From Mycobacteroides chelonae CCUG 47445 (GTDB lineage: Bacteria > Actinomycetota > Actinomycetes > Mycobacteriales > Mycobacteriaceae), in assembly GCF_001632805.1 (NCBI RefSeq), contig NZ_CP007220.1, positions 1,922,001-1,986,000 of the forward strand: a stretch of 64,000 bases of DNA, read 5' to 3'. A program made the translations under genes and the position numbers. The notes under the pieces were generated by a model, which was given only the letters and a program-made list of their open reading frames with translations, did no database searches and had not been told where the DNA came from. Positions 15,593-24,426 of this stretch are shown here, in pieces; position 1 is the first letter of the stretch; every line of letters starts with the position of its first letter.

Positions 15593-15701
15593 GGCAGCTC
15601 CTTCGTCTCGTGGCTCACAGATCTGCTATTAGGTTCTGACGTGGCGAACGTCGATCCGGTTCCATAATTCTTGAACTTTTTCGAGATACTCGGCATGTCT
15701 G

Positions 15702-16241
15702 TCAGTAAGGGAAGTAAGGCATGAAGGCCTCGATGTTCGCTTGGGCAGCAGACAAGCAATCGGGGTACGGGTCGAAGCCATTCAATCCGTCGGAGACTAG
15801 GACTCCATACACGCCAGTGGACGCGGCCACATCGATCGCACACCCATCCTTCCTAGGCTGGGTGGAGAGGTAGAAACTGAGCGCTTTTCTACCGTTGATC
15901 TCGAAATCGCGATAACCCCAATGGGTTGTGTCCTTCTTGTCCATCTCAAGGGTGTAGTTCGACGCCGATATGGAGAGGTAGTACCCAGACTGTGCTCTGT
16001 ACTTGCACAAGTAGTTTTCAACCCCGCCGCCGTTGATTGAGTTTGGCTCCGGCGGTCGAGAGTCGAGCTTCTGCTGTGCGATGACGTTTGCCGGAATCTC
16101 CTTGCAGGGGTCGAAGGTGATTCGAGTGTGGCCCTTGTCGTTCGTTGGGAGCGGCGACGTCACCGGTGTGCCGGGCACGGATGGTCCGCACGCAGCCAGG
16201 ACTACGCCAGTACTGACCAATGCCAATCTGCGAAGCAACAT
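15702..16241 (-). CDS. DUF3558-type lipoprotein
   Basis: 179 residues. The signal peptide ends in V-L-A-A-C (Cys18). The mature part matches mycobacterial DUF3558 lipoproteins: P-L-P-T-N-D, D-P-C-K-E-I-P near residue 45, an N-Y-L-C-K-Y strand, and a late C-A-I-D-V-A and D-C-L-S-A-A-Q-A-N-I-E helix. The paired cysteines suggest two disulfides. The family is exported and of unknown function, and members often neighbour type VII genes. Here it sits between the small helical protein and the WXG-type protein, so a periplasmic partner or immunity-type role for the cassette is possible. The gap to the upstream gene is 14 nt. Confidence 0.75.
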   Translation of the reverse strand: MLLRRLALVSTGVVLAACGPSVPGTPVTSPLPTNDKGHTRITFDPCKEIPANVIAQQKLDSRPPEPNSINGGGVENYLCKYRAQSGYYLSISASNYTLEMDKKDTTHWGYRDFEINGRKALSFYLSTQPRKDGCAIDVAASTGVYGVLVSDGLNGFDPYPDCLSAAQANIEAFMPYFPY

Positions 16242-16255
16242 GTTCTATCGGTCGA

Positions 16256-16624
16256 TTAACGACCGGATCCGCCAAACGAGTTCGCATTGCTATGGTCCGT
16301 TCGTTCGTAGGCGGCGCGAAGCGCGGCAAAAAGAGTCTTCATTTCTTCAGTGCGATCGATGTGCGATTGGAAGGTGTTCTCGGCGCTTTTGGCATCCCCG
16401 GCCGCTTTCGCCTGGAACTTCCTAGCCAGCTGGGAACCAGAATCGAGGTGCTGCTCAGCGAACCCGAGCTTGCGTTCGCTGAGCGTTTGAGCATCATGTT
16501 TTAGGCTCTTCAATCCGTCCATGTACACGTCGCATGCCGTAAGGATGGCCTCGAACTTGCTCGGGTCCAGGTGCAATACCAGGCCGTCGTTGTTGGCGCT
16601 GTTTCTCAGGTCGTCTAGCGACAT
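16256..16624 (-). CDS. Small helical ESX-like protein, first gene of the type VII-type cassette
   Basis: 122 residues, almost wholly helical: an N-terminal strand (NDGLVLHLDPSKF), then long helices (FEAILTACDVYMDGLKSLKHDA and FQSHIDRTEEMKTLFAALRAAYE). It has no signal peptide. Its length and two-helix character fit EspC/WXG100-like partners encoded ahead of larger type VII substrates, though the W-x-G turn is missing. The ATG at 16624 has GAGGGGG 5 nt upstream. It opens a leftward four-gene unit with short gaps. Assignment rests on architecture and context. Confidence 0.6.
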   Translation of the reverse strand: MSLDDLRNSANNDGLVLHLDPSKFEAILTACDVYMDGLKSLKHDAQTLSERKLGFAEQHLDSGSQLARKFQAKAAGDAKSAENTFQSHIDRTEEMKTLFAALRAAYERTDHSNANSFGGSGR

Positions 16625-16737
16625 CGAGCCCCCTCAGGTCATGGCCGGATTTGGCCAGGTCAGGTTCATCGTATGTGTATAGGACGTCGATCGTTCCGGA
16701 TCGGTTCCATCGAATTTCGACGGGCACGACAACCCGA

Positions 16738-17808
16738 CTATCCGCCCCAGCGTCGGCGCACCCCGGTGTACCGCCAGCCCAGCGCCGCCAACGCCCACGT
16801 CACGATGAACAACGCCACGATCACGTAACCCATCGCGGCCAGATCCAGCCCGCCTACCGCCGCCAGCGGACCCGTCGTGATGTTCAGCTTCTCGGTGAGA
16901 ATCGAAATGATCTCCTGCGAGCCGATCAGCACGGCCACCGCCACCGACAACCCGGTGATCACCAGGTTGTAGTAGATCTTGCGTGCGGGCTCTTGGAACG
17001 CCCAGTCGTAAGCGAAGTTCATCAACGACCCGTCGAGCGAATCGAACAGTGACATCCCGGCGCTGAACAGGATGGGCAGCACCAGGATCGCGTACCAGGG
17101 CAGCCCGGTCACCGCGGCCCCGCCGGCGATCACCAGCAGTGACACCTCGGTCACTGTGTCGAAGCCCAACCCGAACAACAGGCCCACCGGATACATCTGC
17201 CAGGGCTTGCGGATCGCCGCCATCAATGGCCCGAAGAGCCGGTTCAGCCCGCCGCGATTGGACAGCTCGCGCTCCAACGCCGCCTCGTCGACCTCGCCGC
17301 CGCGCATCCGTTGGGCAATCCGGTAGATCCCGATCAGCGACACTAGGTTGAGCAACCCGATCAGCAGCAGAAACGTCCCGGACACCGCCGTCCCAAACAC
17401 GCCCGTCCACTGCTGCAATGACGAGTTTTCATCGGAAACATTGGCCGCCAACGTCTTAACGCCGAGCGCCAGCAGCCCGACCATGATGAACACGATCGAC
17501 GAATGCCCCAGCGAGAACCAGAAACCCACCGACATCGGGCGCCTGCCATCGGCTACCAGCTTGCGGGTGGTGTTGTCGATGGCCGCGATGTGGTCGGCGT
17601 CAAAGGCATGCCGCATGCCCAGCGTGTAGGCCGTGACTCCCAGCCCCACCCCGAACACGCTGCCCTGCACCGTGAAATGAGCGGGCGCTACGAGAAAGAG
17701 CAGCATGCCCCAGCCCAGGACGTGCAGTGCGCCCACCGCGACGCTCATTCCGAAGACGCTGCGCCTTTGACCCTCGTCCAAACGACGCCACGCGGTGAGA
17801 ATCTGCAC
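16738..17808 (-). CDS. nicT: NicT-type nickel/cobalt transporter (HoxN/NixA family)
   Basis: 356 residues with eight predicted membrane segments and the family signature R-H-A-F-D-A-D-H-I (HX4DH) near residue 65, plus L-G-H-S-S in the next segment. These bind the metal in Ni/Co permeases that import Ni2+ or Co2+ across the plasma membrane. The start is GTG 17808. The TAG stop of the upstream gene forms the first three bases of TAGGCT (17821-17816), 7 nt before this GTG, so the gene may have its own leaderless promoter as well as readthrough. Proximity to cobD and cobC suggests cobalt supply for cobalamin, while nickel for urease or hydrogenase is the alternative. Confidence 0.85.
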   Translation of the reverse strand: MQILTAWRRLDEGQRRSVFGMSVAVGALHVLGWGMLLFLVAPAHFTVQGSVFGVGLGVTAYTLGMRHAFDADHIAAIDNTTRKLVADGRRPMSVGFWFSLGHSSIVFIMVGLLALGVKTLAANVSDENSSLQQWTGVFGTAVSGTFLLLIGLLNLVSLIGIYRIAQRMRGGEVDEAALERELSNRGGLNRLFGPLMAAIRKPWQMYPVGLLFGLGFDTVTEVSLLVIAGGAAVTGLPWYAILVLPILFSAGMSLFDSLDGSLMNFAYDWAFQEPARKIYYNLVITGLSVAVAVLIGSQEIISILTEKLNITTGPLAAVGGLDLAAMGYVIVALFIVTWALAALGWRYTGVRRRWGG

Positions 17809-17818
17809 GTCTGCGAGC

Positions 17819-18631
17819 CTAGACGACCTGCTTACCCATCCGCTCGCGCAATCGCATGTCCCAGATGAGCACGGAGTAGGACAACGTCCACAGCTGCGCG
17901 GGCAGCATCCGATCGGCGATCCGCAGCGCGCTTATCAGCGCGTCGAACCGGCGCTGGTCGCGGTCCGACCACGGAACCTGCAACAACTCCCGAAACTGCG
18001 GCGGCAGAAACCCTTTGGTGGCAAACAGATTGAACCTCCCCGCCGCTCGCAGCGGCCAGGGCAGCATCTTGAACGACGCGACACCCAACAGATGCTCGCG
18101 CACCGGCGCGTCGATGCGCAGCTCGTCGAGGGAACGTTTCCAGTAGTCGTTGAACGCATCCCGATCCGGCGGCCACTGCTCGGGACGCACCTGCAAGGCC
18201 GTGCCGATTCGTGCGCCGTCGCGGTAGATCTCGTCGGCCGTCTCGTCATCGAGGGGACCGTGCAGTGATTCGTAGGCCTGCACGTAGTACTGGTACAGAC
18301 ACGCGGCCACCCACAGCTGCAGATCAGGATCGAAGGCGTTGTATCTCACCGGGCTTGTAGACGTCGAGCGCACCCGACGGTGCACCGCGTCGACACCGCG
18401 CTTCATCACCGCGCGGTCGTGCTGGCTGCCCATCGTCGCGACGGCCAGAAACATCCCGGTGGTCCGGGCTCGTTTGAACGGATGCTTGTAGACATTGCCG
18501 CTGTCGACAGGGCTCTCCAGCACTCCGTATCCGACACCGGGGTGTGAAAGCTGCATGATCACGTTCGAGGCAGGCAACAGCAGCGACGAGGGATTCACCA
18601 GGTCCACAAGCCTGGCAGGTGAGTGCTTCAT
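17819..18631 (-). CDS. Oxygenase MpaB-family (DUF2236) protein, Rv2237-like
   Basis: 270 residues of the DUF2236/MpaB family: [18 protein letters not shown] at the N-terminus, a basic V-H-R-R-V-R, W-V-A-A-C-L-Y near residue 110 and a C-terminal A-D-R-M-L-P. Family members bind haem b, and some oxidise rubber-like polymers; the mycobacterial role is not known. It is divergent from cobD across only 28 bases, and its -10 box TAGAAT (18647-18642) abuts the cobD -10. It is followed after 9 nt by nicT. Confidence 0.8.
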   Translation of the reverse strand: MKHSPARLVDLVNPSSLLLPASNVIMQLSHPGVGYGVLESPVDSGNVYKHPFKRARTTGMFLAVATMGSQHDRAVMKRGVDAVHRRVRSTSTSPVRYNAFDPDLQLWVAACLYQYYVQAYESLHGPLDDETADEIYRDGARIGTALQVRPEQWPPDRDAFNDYWKRSLDELRIDAPVREHLLGVASFKMLPWPLRAAGRFNLFATKGFLPPQFRELLQVPWSDRDQRRFDALISALRIADRMLPAQLWTLSYSVLIWDMRLRERMGKQVV

Positions 18632-18641
18632 TGCGCAGCAA

Positions 18642-18653
18642 ATTCTATAGGGT
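18642..18653. promoter_or_regulatory. Abutting divergent -10 boxes of DUF2236 gene and cobD
   Basis: On the plus strand TAGGGT (18648-18653) is 6 nt from the cobD GTG at 18660. On the minus strand TAGAAT (18647-18642) is 10 nt from the ATG at 18631. The boxes meet inside the palindrome CTATAG. Neither gene has a clear ribosome site, so both transcripts would be leaderless or nearly so. Two polymerases could not open this DNA at once. Confidence 0.55.
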
Positions 18654-18659
18654 GTTTGC

Positions 18660-19604
18660 GTGTCGCGTCGAGGATTTCGCGCCGCGGGTATAGCCCTCGG
18701 ATACGCCCTGGACCTGCGCTTTGGCGACCCACGGCGGTTTCACCCGGTCGCCGGTTTCGGGCAGGCCGCCGCGGCGCTGGAGTCGTACACCTACCGGGAC
18801 ACCAAGCTCGCCGGGGCGGCCCACACCACCGCACTGTTGACCGCTGTCACCGCTGCCGGGTGGGCCGCCGAACGTGCGGCACGCCGCTCCGCGACGGCCA
18901 CCGTCGTCGTGACGGCCGTCGCGACCTGGGCCACGCTCGGCGGAACCTCCCTGGTTGGCGTCGGCGCCCGGATGTCGGACCACCTGTATGACAACGACAT
19001 CGACGACGCACGCGCGCTGCTGCCGTCCCTGTGCGGCCGGGACCCGAGCCTGCTCGACGTCGACGGCATCGCGCGCGCCACCGTGGAATCTTTGGCCGAG
19101 AACACTTCCGACGCCCACACCGGTCCACTGGTATGGGCGGCGCTCGCCGGAGTGCCCGGTGCGCTGGCCTACCGCGCGGCCAACACCCTGGACGCCATGA
19201 TCGGCCACAAGTCGGCCCGGTACCTGCGATTCGGCTGGGCGGCAGCACGGTTGGATGACGTGCTCAACCTGCTTCCGGCCAGGGTCACCGCGTTGGCCAC
19301 GGCGCTCGCGGCCCCGTTCCTTGGGGGCTCAGCCGTCGCGTCGCTGCGTGTCTGCCTGCGCGACGGGCATCGCCACCCCAGTCCCAACGCCGGCGTGGCT
19401 GAGGCGGCCTTCGCCGGGGCCCTCGGCGTACGTCTGGGCGGCCCGGTTCGGTATCCATACGGCGAGGAGGTCCGTCCCACCTTGGGCCGTGGCGGCGCAC
19501 CCAGGGTGGGTGATGTGTATGAGGCAGCTCGGCTTTCGCGTGCCGTCCAGCACGTGACGGCCATTATCGCGGTGCTCGCTGCGCTGCGTCAGCGCCGTCC
19601 GTAA
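18660..19604 (+). CDS. cobD: CobD/CbiB adenosylcobinamide-phosphate synthase
   Basis: 314 residues from GTG 18660. It is a membrane protein of the CobD/CbiB family, which attaches the aminopropanol(-phosphate) arm to the corrin ring in late cobalamin synthesis. Family motifs are the N-terminal [44 protein letters not shown] and a late helical [11 protein letters not shown]. It overlaps the SURF1 gene by 16 bases at the stop ends. It is leaderless, with a -10 box shared head-to-head with the upstream gene. Confidence 0.9.
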   Translation: MSRRGFRAAGIALGYALDLRFGDPRRFHPVAGFGQAAAALESYTYRDTKLAGAAHTTALLTAVTAAGWAAERAARRSATATVVVTAVATWATLGGTSLVGVGARMSDHLYDNDIDDARALLPSLCGRDPSLLDVDGIARATVESLAENTSDAHTGPLVWAALAGVPGALAYRAANTLDAMIGHKSARYLRFGWAAARLDDVLNLLPARVTALATALAAPFLGGSAVASLRVCLRDGHRHPSPNAGVAEAAFAGALGVRLGGPVRYPYGEEVRPTLGRGGAPRVGDVYEAARLSRAVQHVTAIIAVLAALRQRRP

Positions 19605-20401
19605 CGGTCGGCCAACCGCTCCTCGGCAGTCTTCGGTACCCCGGGTTTCGCCGCTTTCACAGCGGCCGCGGCGCGGCGCTGCCTGATTTCGGAGAACACG
19701 AAGTACCCCAAGCCGATTGGCGCCAGAATCCCGAACGCGATCCACTGGATGCCGTATGAGAGGAACGGCCCGGCGTCCAGCTGCGGCAGCGGGATCGCCC
19801 CCAACCCGCCCGGCTGATTCTCCGAGAGCTGTAGATACGGCTCGGCAAGCGGAGTCTTCAGCAGCGTCGCGACCTGCCCGGGAACGATCGAATACACCTG
19901 GTATTCACCGTTTTCCAGGAATGGTGCCTTCTCCGACTGCTGTTCGGATTCCCGCAGCCGCGCGTTGATCGTGACCTGCCCGGTGGGCGCAGGGGGTACT
20001 GGCGGCGCACTGGTGCCCTGCTCGGGACGCACATAGCCGCGATCCACCAGAATCGCGGGACCACCGTCGACCTGGAAGACCGTCAGCGCTTCATAGGCCG
20101 GCTTGGCGTCGATTACGCGCAGCCGGGCCAGCACCTGGCGATCCGGCAGATAGTGGCCCGTTGCCGTCACACGGCGCCATTCGGAATCCTCGGGCATCGA
20201 ATGATCAGGCCGTAGCTCATCTTTCAGCGGCACCGGGTCGGCGCTCACCGAATGGGCGATGCGGCTGTTCTCCCGTGAAGTCTTGGTGTTCTTGCCCAGC
20301 TGCCAGGGAGCCAACACCGTGAAACACAGGTATGCGAAGGCGACGACCACCAGCGCCAGGGCAATCCAACCCGGGCGCAGCAGGAACGCGAGCCGTCGCA
20401 T
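19589..20401 (-). CDS. SURF1-family cytochrome oxidase biogenesis protein
   Basis: 270 residues with the two-transmembrane SURF1 layout: one segment at residues about 12-30 and one near 220-240, and between them an exported domain with W-Q-L-G-K-N, E-W-R-R-V-T-A-T-G-H-Y and I-L-V-D-R-G-Y-V-R. SURF1 proteins aid insertion of haem a into cytochrome c oxidase. The ATG at 20401 overlaps the last base of the ptpA stop, so the ptkA-ptpA-SURF1 genes form one leftward unit. A longer frame upstream belongs to ptpA and is not used. Confidence 0.85.
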   Translation of the reverse strand: MRRLAFLLRPGWIALALVVVAFAYLCFTVLAPWQLGKNTKTSRENSRIAHSVSADPVPLKDELRPDHSMPEDSEWRRVTATGHYLPDRQVLARLRVIDAKPAYEALTVFQVDGGPAILVDRGYVRPEQGTSAPPVPPAPTGQVTINARLRESEQQSEKAPFLENGEYQVYSIVPGQVATLLKTPLAEPYLQLSENQPGGLGAIPLPQLDAGPFLSYGIQWIAFGILAPIGLGYFVFSEIRQRRAAAAVKAAKPGVPKTAEERLADRYGRR

Positions 20402-20889
20402 CAGCTGCTCTCTCGCTCCGCGAGTGTCTGGTCGACCCACTCGTGCAGGCCTGGCATCGCGGCCTCGATGACAGACAGCACATCCACGAAATCGTCGCGG
20501 CCGCCGTAATACGGGTCCTCGACATCCATGGCCGCCCGGCTGGCCCGCGGATCGAAGGACCGCAGCAGCCGCACGCGCTCGGGGTCGGCTCCCAGATGTA
20601 GCAGCATCCGGGAGTGGTTGCGTGCCAGGGCGATGATGAGATCGGCACTCAAATGATCGTCGTCTACCTGGGCCGCGCAGTGATCCGTCGGATAGCCGTA
20701 TTCGGCCAGCACGCTGGTGGCGCGTTCGTCGGCGGGCTGTCCGGCATGCCAGTCCCCGGTACCGGCGCTGCTGACACGGACCCGATCGCCCAGGCCGCGT
20801 TCGGCGAGCTGATGCGCCAGCATCTTTTCGGCGATGGGGGAGCGGCAGATGTTGCCGGTGCACACGAAGGTGACGTGCAGCTCAGACAT
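20401..20889 (-). CDS. ptpA: Low-molecular-weight protein tyrosine phosphatase PtpA
   Basis: 162 residues with the P-loop C-T-G-N-I-C-R-S (Cys10 nucleophile, Arg16) and the general-acid loop D-P-Y-Y-G near residue 125. In M. tuberculosis the homologue is exported into the host macrophage, where it dephosphorylates VPS33B and blocks phagosome acidification. The function in this species is not shown. The ATG at 20889 lies inside the end of ptkA (8-base overlap), so translation is coupled. No signal peptide is present, as in the known protein. Confidence 0.9.
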   Translation of the reverse strand: MSELHVTFVCTGNICRSPIAEKMLAHQLAERGLGDRVRVSSAGTGDWHAGQPADERATSVLAEYGYPTDHCAAQVDDDHLSADLIIALARNHSRMLLHLGADPERVRLLRSFDPRASRAAMDVEDPYYGGRDDFVDVLSVIEAAMPGLHEWVDQTLAERESS

Positions 20890-21544
20890 GAAGCTCCTCG
20901 CGCAACTCCTGCGGGGTGCCGACGCGCCCGATGATCCATTCGGCAAGTTCGCCGGGATCGCCGTCGAAATCCGTTGCTCCATAACCCCAGTCGACGATGA
21001 CGGTGCCGATGCCGTGGGCGGCCGCGCCCTCCACATCGTGCACCCGATCGCCGACCATCACCACGCCGGTCGCCGGAACCTGATCCAGCTGGGACAGCGC
21101 GTGCGCGATCACATCGGCCTTGCTGGACCGCGCACCGTCCGGGCTCGCACCCGCGATCACCTGGAAAAACTCAGCAAGCCCGAAATGCTCCAGGATGCGT
21201 GCCGCGATCGGCTCGGACTTAGACGTAGCCACCACCATGGGCACCCCGGCATTGCGCAGCCCGGTCAACACGTCGTGGATGCCGTCGAACATCTCATTGA
21301 CGGCCCATCCACGTTCGCCGTAGTCGGCGCGGTAGGCCGCAATCGCATCGTCGGCACGGTCGCCGAGGCCCATCGAGCCGAGGGTGATGTGCATGGGCGG
21401 TCCCACCACCCGCGACGCGATATCGCCGGTGGGTTCGGGGGCGCCGACATGGCTGAGCGCGTGACGGAAACTGGAGACGATCCCCGGTGCAGAATCGGTC
21501 AAGGTGCCGTCGAGATCGAAGATCACCAGCATCGGAGGAGCCAC
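20882..21544 (-). CDS. ptkA: HAD-family protein, PtkA-type tyrosine kinase/phosphatase homologue
   Basis: 220 residues with HAD motifs: D-L-D-G-T (Asp10 and Asp12), a Thr-Ser-Lys motif (V-A-T-S-K-S) and G-D-R-V-H-D-V. By fold it is a phosphoglycolate-phosphatase-like hydrolase. The M. tuberculosis orthologue PtkA (Rv2232) is reported to autophosphorylate on tyrosine and phosphorylate PtpA, encoded next to it. Start GTG 21544 has TAATGT 6 nt upstream (21556-21551), the leaderless pattern. ATG 21532 would remove four residues. It heads the ptkA-ptpA-SURF1 unit. Confidence 0.8.
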   Translation of the reverse strand: MAPPMLVIFDLDGTLTDSAPGIVSSFRHALSHVGAPEPTGDIASRVVGPPMHITLGSMGLGDRADDAIAAYRADYGERGWAVNEMFDGIHDVLTGLRNAGVPMVVATSKSEPIAARILEHFGLAEFFQVIAGASPDGARSSKADVIAHALSQLDQVPATGVVMVGDRVHDVEGAAAHGIGTVIVDWGYGATDFDGDPGELAEWIIGRVGTPQELREELHV

Positions 21545-21550
21545 CCCCCT

Positions 21551-21560
21551 ACATTAGTGT
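21551..21560. promoter_or_regulatory. Overlapping divergent -10 boxes of ptkA and cobC
   Basis: Minus-strand TAATGT (21556-21551) is 6 nt from the ptkA GTG. Plus-strand TAGTGT (21555-21560) is 6 nt from the cobC ATG. The two boxes share the bases at 21555-21556, and the whole intergenic region is 22 nt. Both transcripts would begin at the start codon. This is the second such pair in a 3-kb stretch. Confidence 0.55.
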
Positions 21561-21566
21561 CGAGAC

Positions 21567-22583
21567 ATGACTGGGCCGCGAAAGGGAGTGCGCTACCACG
21601 GCGACCAGGCGCTGACACCCGGCGTCCTGGACTTCGCTGTGAACGTGCGCGCTGTTGCGCCGCCGCAGTGGCTGCGCGACCGTCTCGCATCCCGGCTCGA
21701 TGACCTGGGCGGTTACCCGCGCCGGGCCGATGAGGAGCGCGCCATCGCGGCGATCGCCGAACGACATGGCCGAACAGTCGACGAGGTGTTGCTGTTGGCC
21801 GGCGCTGCCGAGGGCTTCGCGATGCTGCCTCGGTTGAACCCGCGACGGGCCGCGGTGTTCGCGCCGGGCTTCACCGAACCGGAAGCAGTCCTTGCCGAGG
21901 CGGGGGTCCCCATCGACCACGTGGTGTTGCCGTCACCCTTCGCTCTCGGGCCTCATCATGTCCCCGGCGAGGCCGACCTGGTGGTCATCGGGAACCCCAC
22001 CAACCCGACCTCGATGCTGCACCGCCGCGCGGATCTGCTCGCGCTGGGTGGCCCCGGGCGAATCCTGGTGGTCGACGAGGCCTTCATGGATGCGGTGCCG
22101 GGTGAGCCGGAGTCGCTGGCCGGACACCGACTGCCCGGGCTTGTCGTGCTGCGCAGCCTCACCAAGACGTGGTCGCTCGCGGGATTGCGCGCCGGCTACG
22201 CCGTCGGTGATCCCGAGGTGCTGGGCAGGCTCGCGCATGGCCGTGCGCATTGGCCCTTGGGCACACTGCAACTCGAAGCCCTCTTCGCCTGCAATACCCC
22301 GGAAGCGATTGCACACGCCGCGCAGGACACGCAGCGTCTTGTCGAGACGCGCCGTGAGCAGGCGGACGCGCTGCGCGGCCTGGGACTGACGGTCGCCGAT
22401 GGATCCGCACCGTTCCTACTGGTGGCCGTGCCCGATGCGGAGTTGATGCGAAAAGGGCTGGCGGTCAATAACATCGCTGTCCGCCGCTGCGACACCTTCG
22501 TGGGGCTCGACGGAGACTATCTGCGGGTGGCGGTGCGATCCGAATGGCCGGAGCTGGTGCAAGCGATGAAGGAGATTCTGTAG
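21567..22583 (+). CDS. cobC: PLP-dependent aminotransferase-fold CobC (L-threonine-O-3-phosphate decarboxylase type)
   Basis: 338 residues, a class I/II aminotransferase fold with PLP-binding Lys200 in [12 protein letters not shown] and upstream G-N-P-T-N-P-T and V-D-E-A-F. Members with this short length and start (Y-H-G-D-Q-A...D-F-A-V-N-V) are CobC/CobD-type enzymes that make the aminopropanol phosphate arm of cobalamin. Histidinol-phosphate aminotransferase is the close alternative. It begins a rightward operon (cobC, Nif3-like, Zn-ribbon, RNase H/phosphatase) joined by 1- to 4-base overlaps. Confidence 0.8.
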   Translation: MTGPRKGVRYHGDQALTPGVLDFAVNVRAVAPPQWLRDRLASRLDDLGGYPRRADEERAIAAIAERHGRTVDEVLLLAGAAEGFAMLPRLNPRRAAVFAPGFTEPEAVLAEAGVPIDHVVLPSPFALGPHHVPGEADLVVIGNPTNPTSMLHRRADLLALGGPGRILVVDEAFMDAVPGEPESLAGHRLPGLVVLRSLTKTWSLAGLRAGYAVGDPEVLGRLAHGRAHWPLGTLQLEALFACNTPEAIAHAAQDTQRLVETRREQADALRGLGLTVADGSAPFLLVAVPDAELMRKGLAVNNIAVRRCDTFVGLDGDYLRVAVRSEWPELVQAMKEIL

Positions 22584-23707
22584 TGGGTGTGCGGCTCGCG
22601 GACATCATCGGCGTGCTCGATGCGGCGTATCCGCCCGCGCTCGCCGAATCGTGGGATTCGGTGGGTTTGGTCTGTGGTGATCCAGACCAGCAGATCGACG
22701 CGGTAACCGTCGCTGTTGATGCGACGGCATCGGTGCTCGACGAAATGGACAACACCGGTTCACATCTGCTGTTGGCACACCATCCGCTGCTACTGCGCGG
22801 TGTCGACACGGTGGCAGCCAGCACCCCCAAGGGCGCGTTGATTCATCGTCTCATCCGTTCCGGCGGTGCCTTGTTCACCGCGCACACCAACGCCGATTCG
22901 GCGAGCCCCGGTGTGTCCGACGCGCTGGCCGAAGCTCTTGGGCTGACGGTGACTTCGGTGCTGGCCCCGCAGTTCGCCGACTACGACAAATGGGTGGTGT
23001 TTGTGCCCACCGAGTCGGTAGATACGGTGCGCCGTGCCATGTTCGACGCGGGTGCCGGGCATATCGGCGCCTACTCCGACTGCTCCTGGCGCGTCACCGG
23101 CACCGGCCAGTTCCGGCCGCTTGAGGGTTCGGACCCCACCATCGGTGCGCACGGCGTGGTGGAGCAGGTTGTCGAGGACAGAGTGGAAATGGTGGCCCCG
23201 TCCCGGCTGCGCTGTGCCTTGTTCGCGGCTATCCACGCCGCACACCCCTACGAGGTGCCGGCTATCGACGTATTGCCCATGGCACCGGCCCCGGCGGGCA
23301 CCGGTTTGGGACGCGTGGGTGTGCTTGCTGAACCAGAATCCTTACGTGACTTTGCATCCCGAGTAGGTGCCGCGCTGCCGGAAACTGTGTGGGGAACCCG
23401 TGCCGCCGGCGATCCGGACGCGTTGATCAAGACCGTCGCTGTCTGTGGTGGCGCCGGCGACTCGTTACTGAGCGCCGCCATCGGAGCCGGGGTCGACGCG
23501 TACGTCACGGCGGATCTGCGGCACCATCCCGCAGATGAGCACGCACGGGCAAGTAGCGTTGCACTCGTTGACGTGGCGCATTGGGCCAGTGAATTTCCGT
23601 GGTGCGCCCAGGCGGCGCGGGTGCTCGACACGGAGTTCGGGAAGAAGTTGACGACCAAGATCTCACCGATACGCACCGACCCGTGGACATTAGGAGTCAA
23701 GGCATGA
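22583..23707 (+). CDS. Nif3-like dinuclear metal protein (Rv2230c-like)
   Basis: 374 residues from GTG 22583, which overlaps the cobC stop by one base and has GGAG 8 nt upstream. The N- and C-terminal parts form the Nif3/YbgI domain, with metal ligands H-H-P near residue 70 and a late D-L-R-H-H and D-V-A-H-W. A middle insert (residues about 125-240) carries the usual PII-like subdomain. The family was once called GTP cyclohydrolase I type 2; its true activity is uncertain. It is in the same operon as in M. tuberculosis. Confidence 0.85.
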   Translation: MGVRLADIIGVLDAAYPPALAESWDSVGLVCGDPDQQIDAVTVAVDATASVLDEMDNTGSHLLLAHHPLLLRGVDTVAASTPKGALIHRLIRSGGALFTAHTNADSASPGVSDALAEALGLTVTSVLAPQFADYDKWVVFVPTESVDTVRRAMFDAGAGHIGAYSDCSWRVTGTGQFRPLEGSDPTIGAHGVVEQVVEDRVEMVAPSRLRCALFAAIHAAHPYEVPAIDVLPMAPAPAGTGLGRVGVLAEPESLRDFASRVGAALPETVWGTRAAGDPDALIKTVAVCGGAGDSLLSAAIGAGVDAYVTADLRHHPADEHARASSVALVDVAHWASEFPWCAQAARVLDTEFGKKLTTKISPIRTDPWTLGVKA

Positions 23708-24426
23708 AAGCCAATCCGGCACAACAACGTCTACTGGTAGACCTGGCATCGGTGGACGCCGAATTGACGCGCATCGCGCACCGGCGGGCCAATCCTCCGG
23801 AACGACAGGAACACGGCGAACTGCAGGCACAACAGCGGACCATCCTCGACGAGGTGGGCGCGCTCGGCATCGCCTTGGAGGACCTGGACGTACAGGTGGC
23901 CAAGCTGGACGCCGAAGTCACCGCTGTCCGTCAGCGGGAGGACCGTGACCGCTCGCTGTTGGCCTCAGGCAGCGTGAACCCGAAGGAACTCACCGATATT
24001 CAGCACGAGCTCGACACCCTTGAGCGTCGTCAATCCAGCCTGGAGGACTCGGAGCTGGAATTGATGGAGCGCCGTGAGGAGCTGCAGGCCCAACAGGCCT
24101 CGGCGCAGGCCAACGCCGACAAGCTCGCGGAGAGGGTGGCGGAGATCGAACGGATCCAGCGTGCGGTTGCCATCGACACCGACGCCGAGGAGAACCAGAT
24201 TAGGCAGCGTCGTGACGGGCTGTCATCCTCTATCGACGGACCGCTGCTGGAAACCTATGAACGGCAGCGCCGTTCGGGGGGTGCGGGAGCGGGTCTGTTG
24301 CAAGGCAACAAGTGCGGCGCGTGCCGTATCGAGTTGGACCGCGGTGAGCTGGCCCGAATCTCCGCCGCCGATGTCGACGAGGTCCTGCGGTGCTCCGAGT
24401 GCAGCGCGATCCTGGTGCGCCCGTGA
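23704..24426 (+). CDS. Coiled-coil zinc-ribbon protein (Rv2229c-like)
   Basis: 240 residues. A long coiled coil (about 20-170, Glu/Gln-rich heptads) ends in a C4 zinc ribbon near residues 205-235 (N-K-C-G-A-C-R-I and L-R-C-S-E-C). This is the family found next to Nif3 and RNase HI in actinobacteria, and it probably binds nucleic acid or a partner protein. The ATG at 23704 overlaps the previous stop (ATGA), and its own stop overlaps the next start (GTGA), so translation of the three genes is coupled. Confidence 0.85.
   Translation: MKANPAQQRLLVDLASVDAELTRIAHRRANPPERQEHGELQAQQRTILDEVGALGIALEDLDVQVAKLDAEVTAVRQREDRDRSLLASGSVNPKELTDIQHELDTLERRQSSLEDSELELMERREELQAQQASAQANADKLAERVAEIERIQRAVAIDTDAEENQIRQRRDGLSSSIDGPLLETYERQRRSGGAGAGLLQGNKCGACRIELDRGELARISAADVDEVLRCSECSAILVRP

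Noticed and set aside
17750..18660. Cobalamin riboswitch upstream of nicT or cobD
   Set aside because: The upstream regions are 10 and 28 nt long, too short for a B12 riboswitch, and both genes look leaderless.
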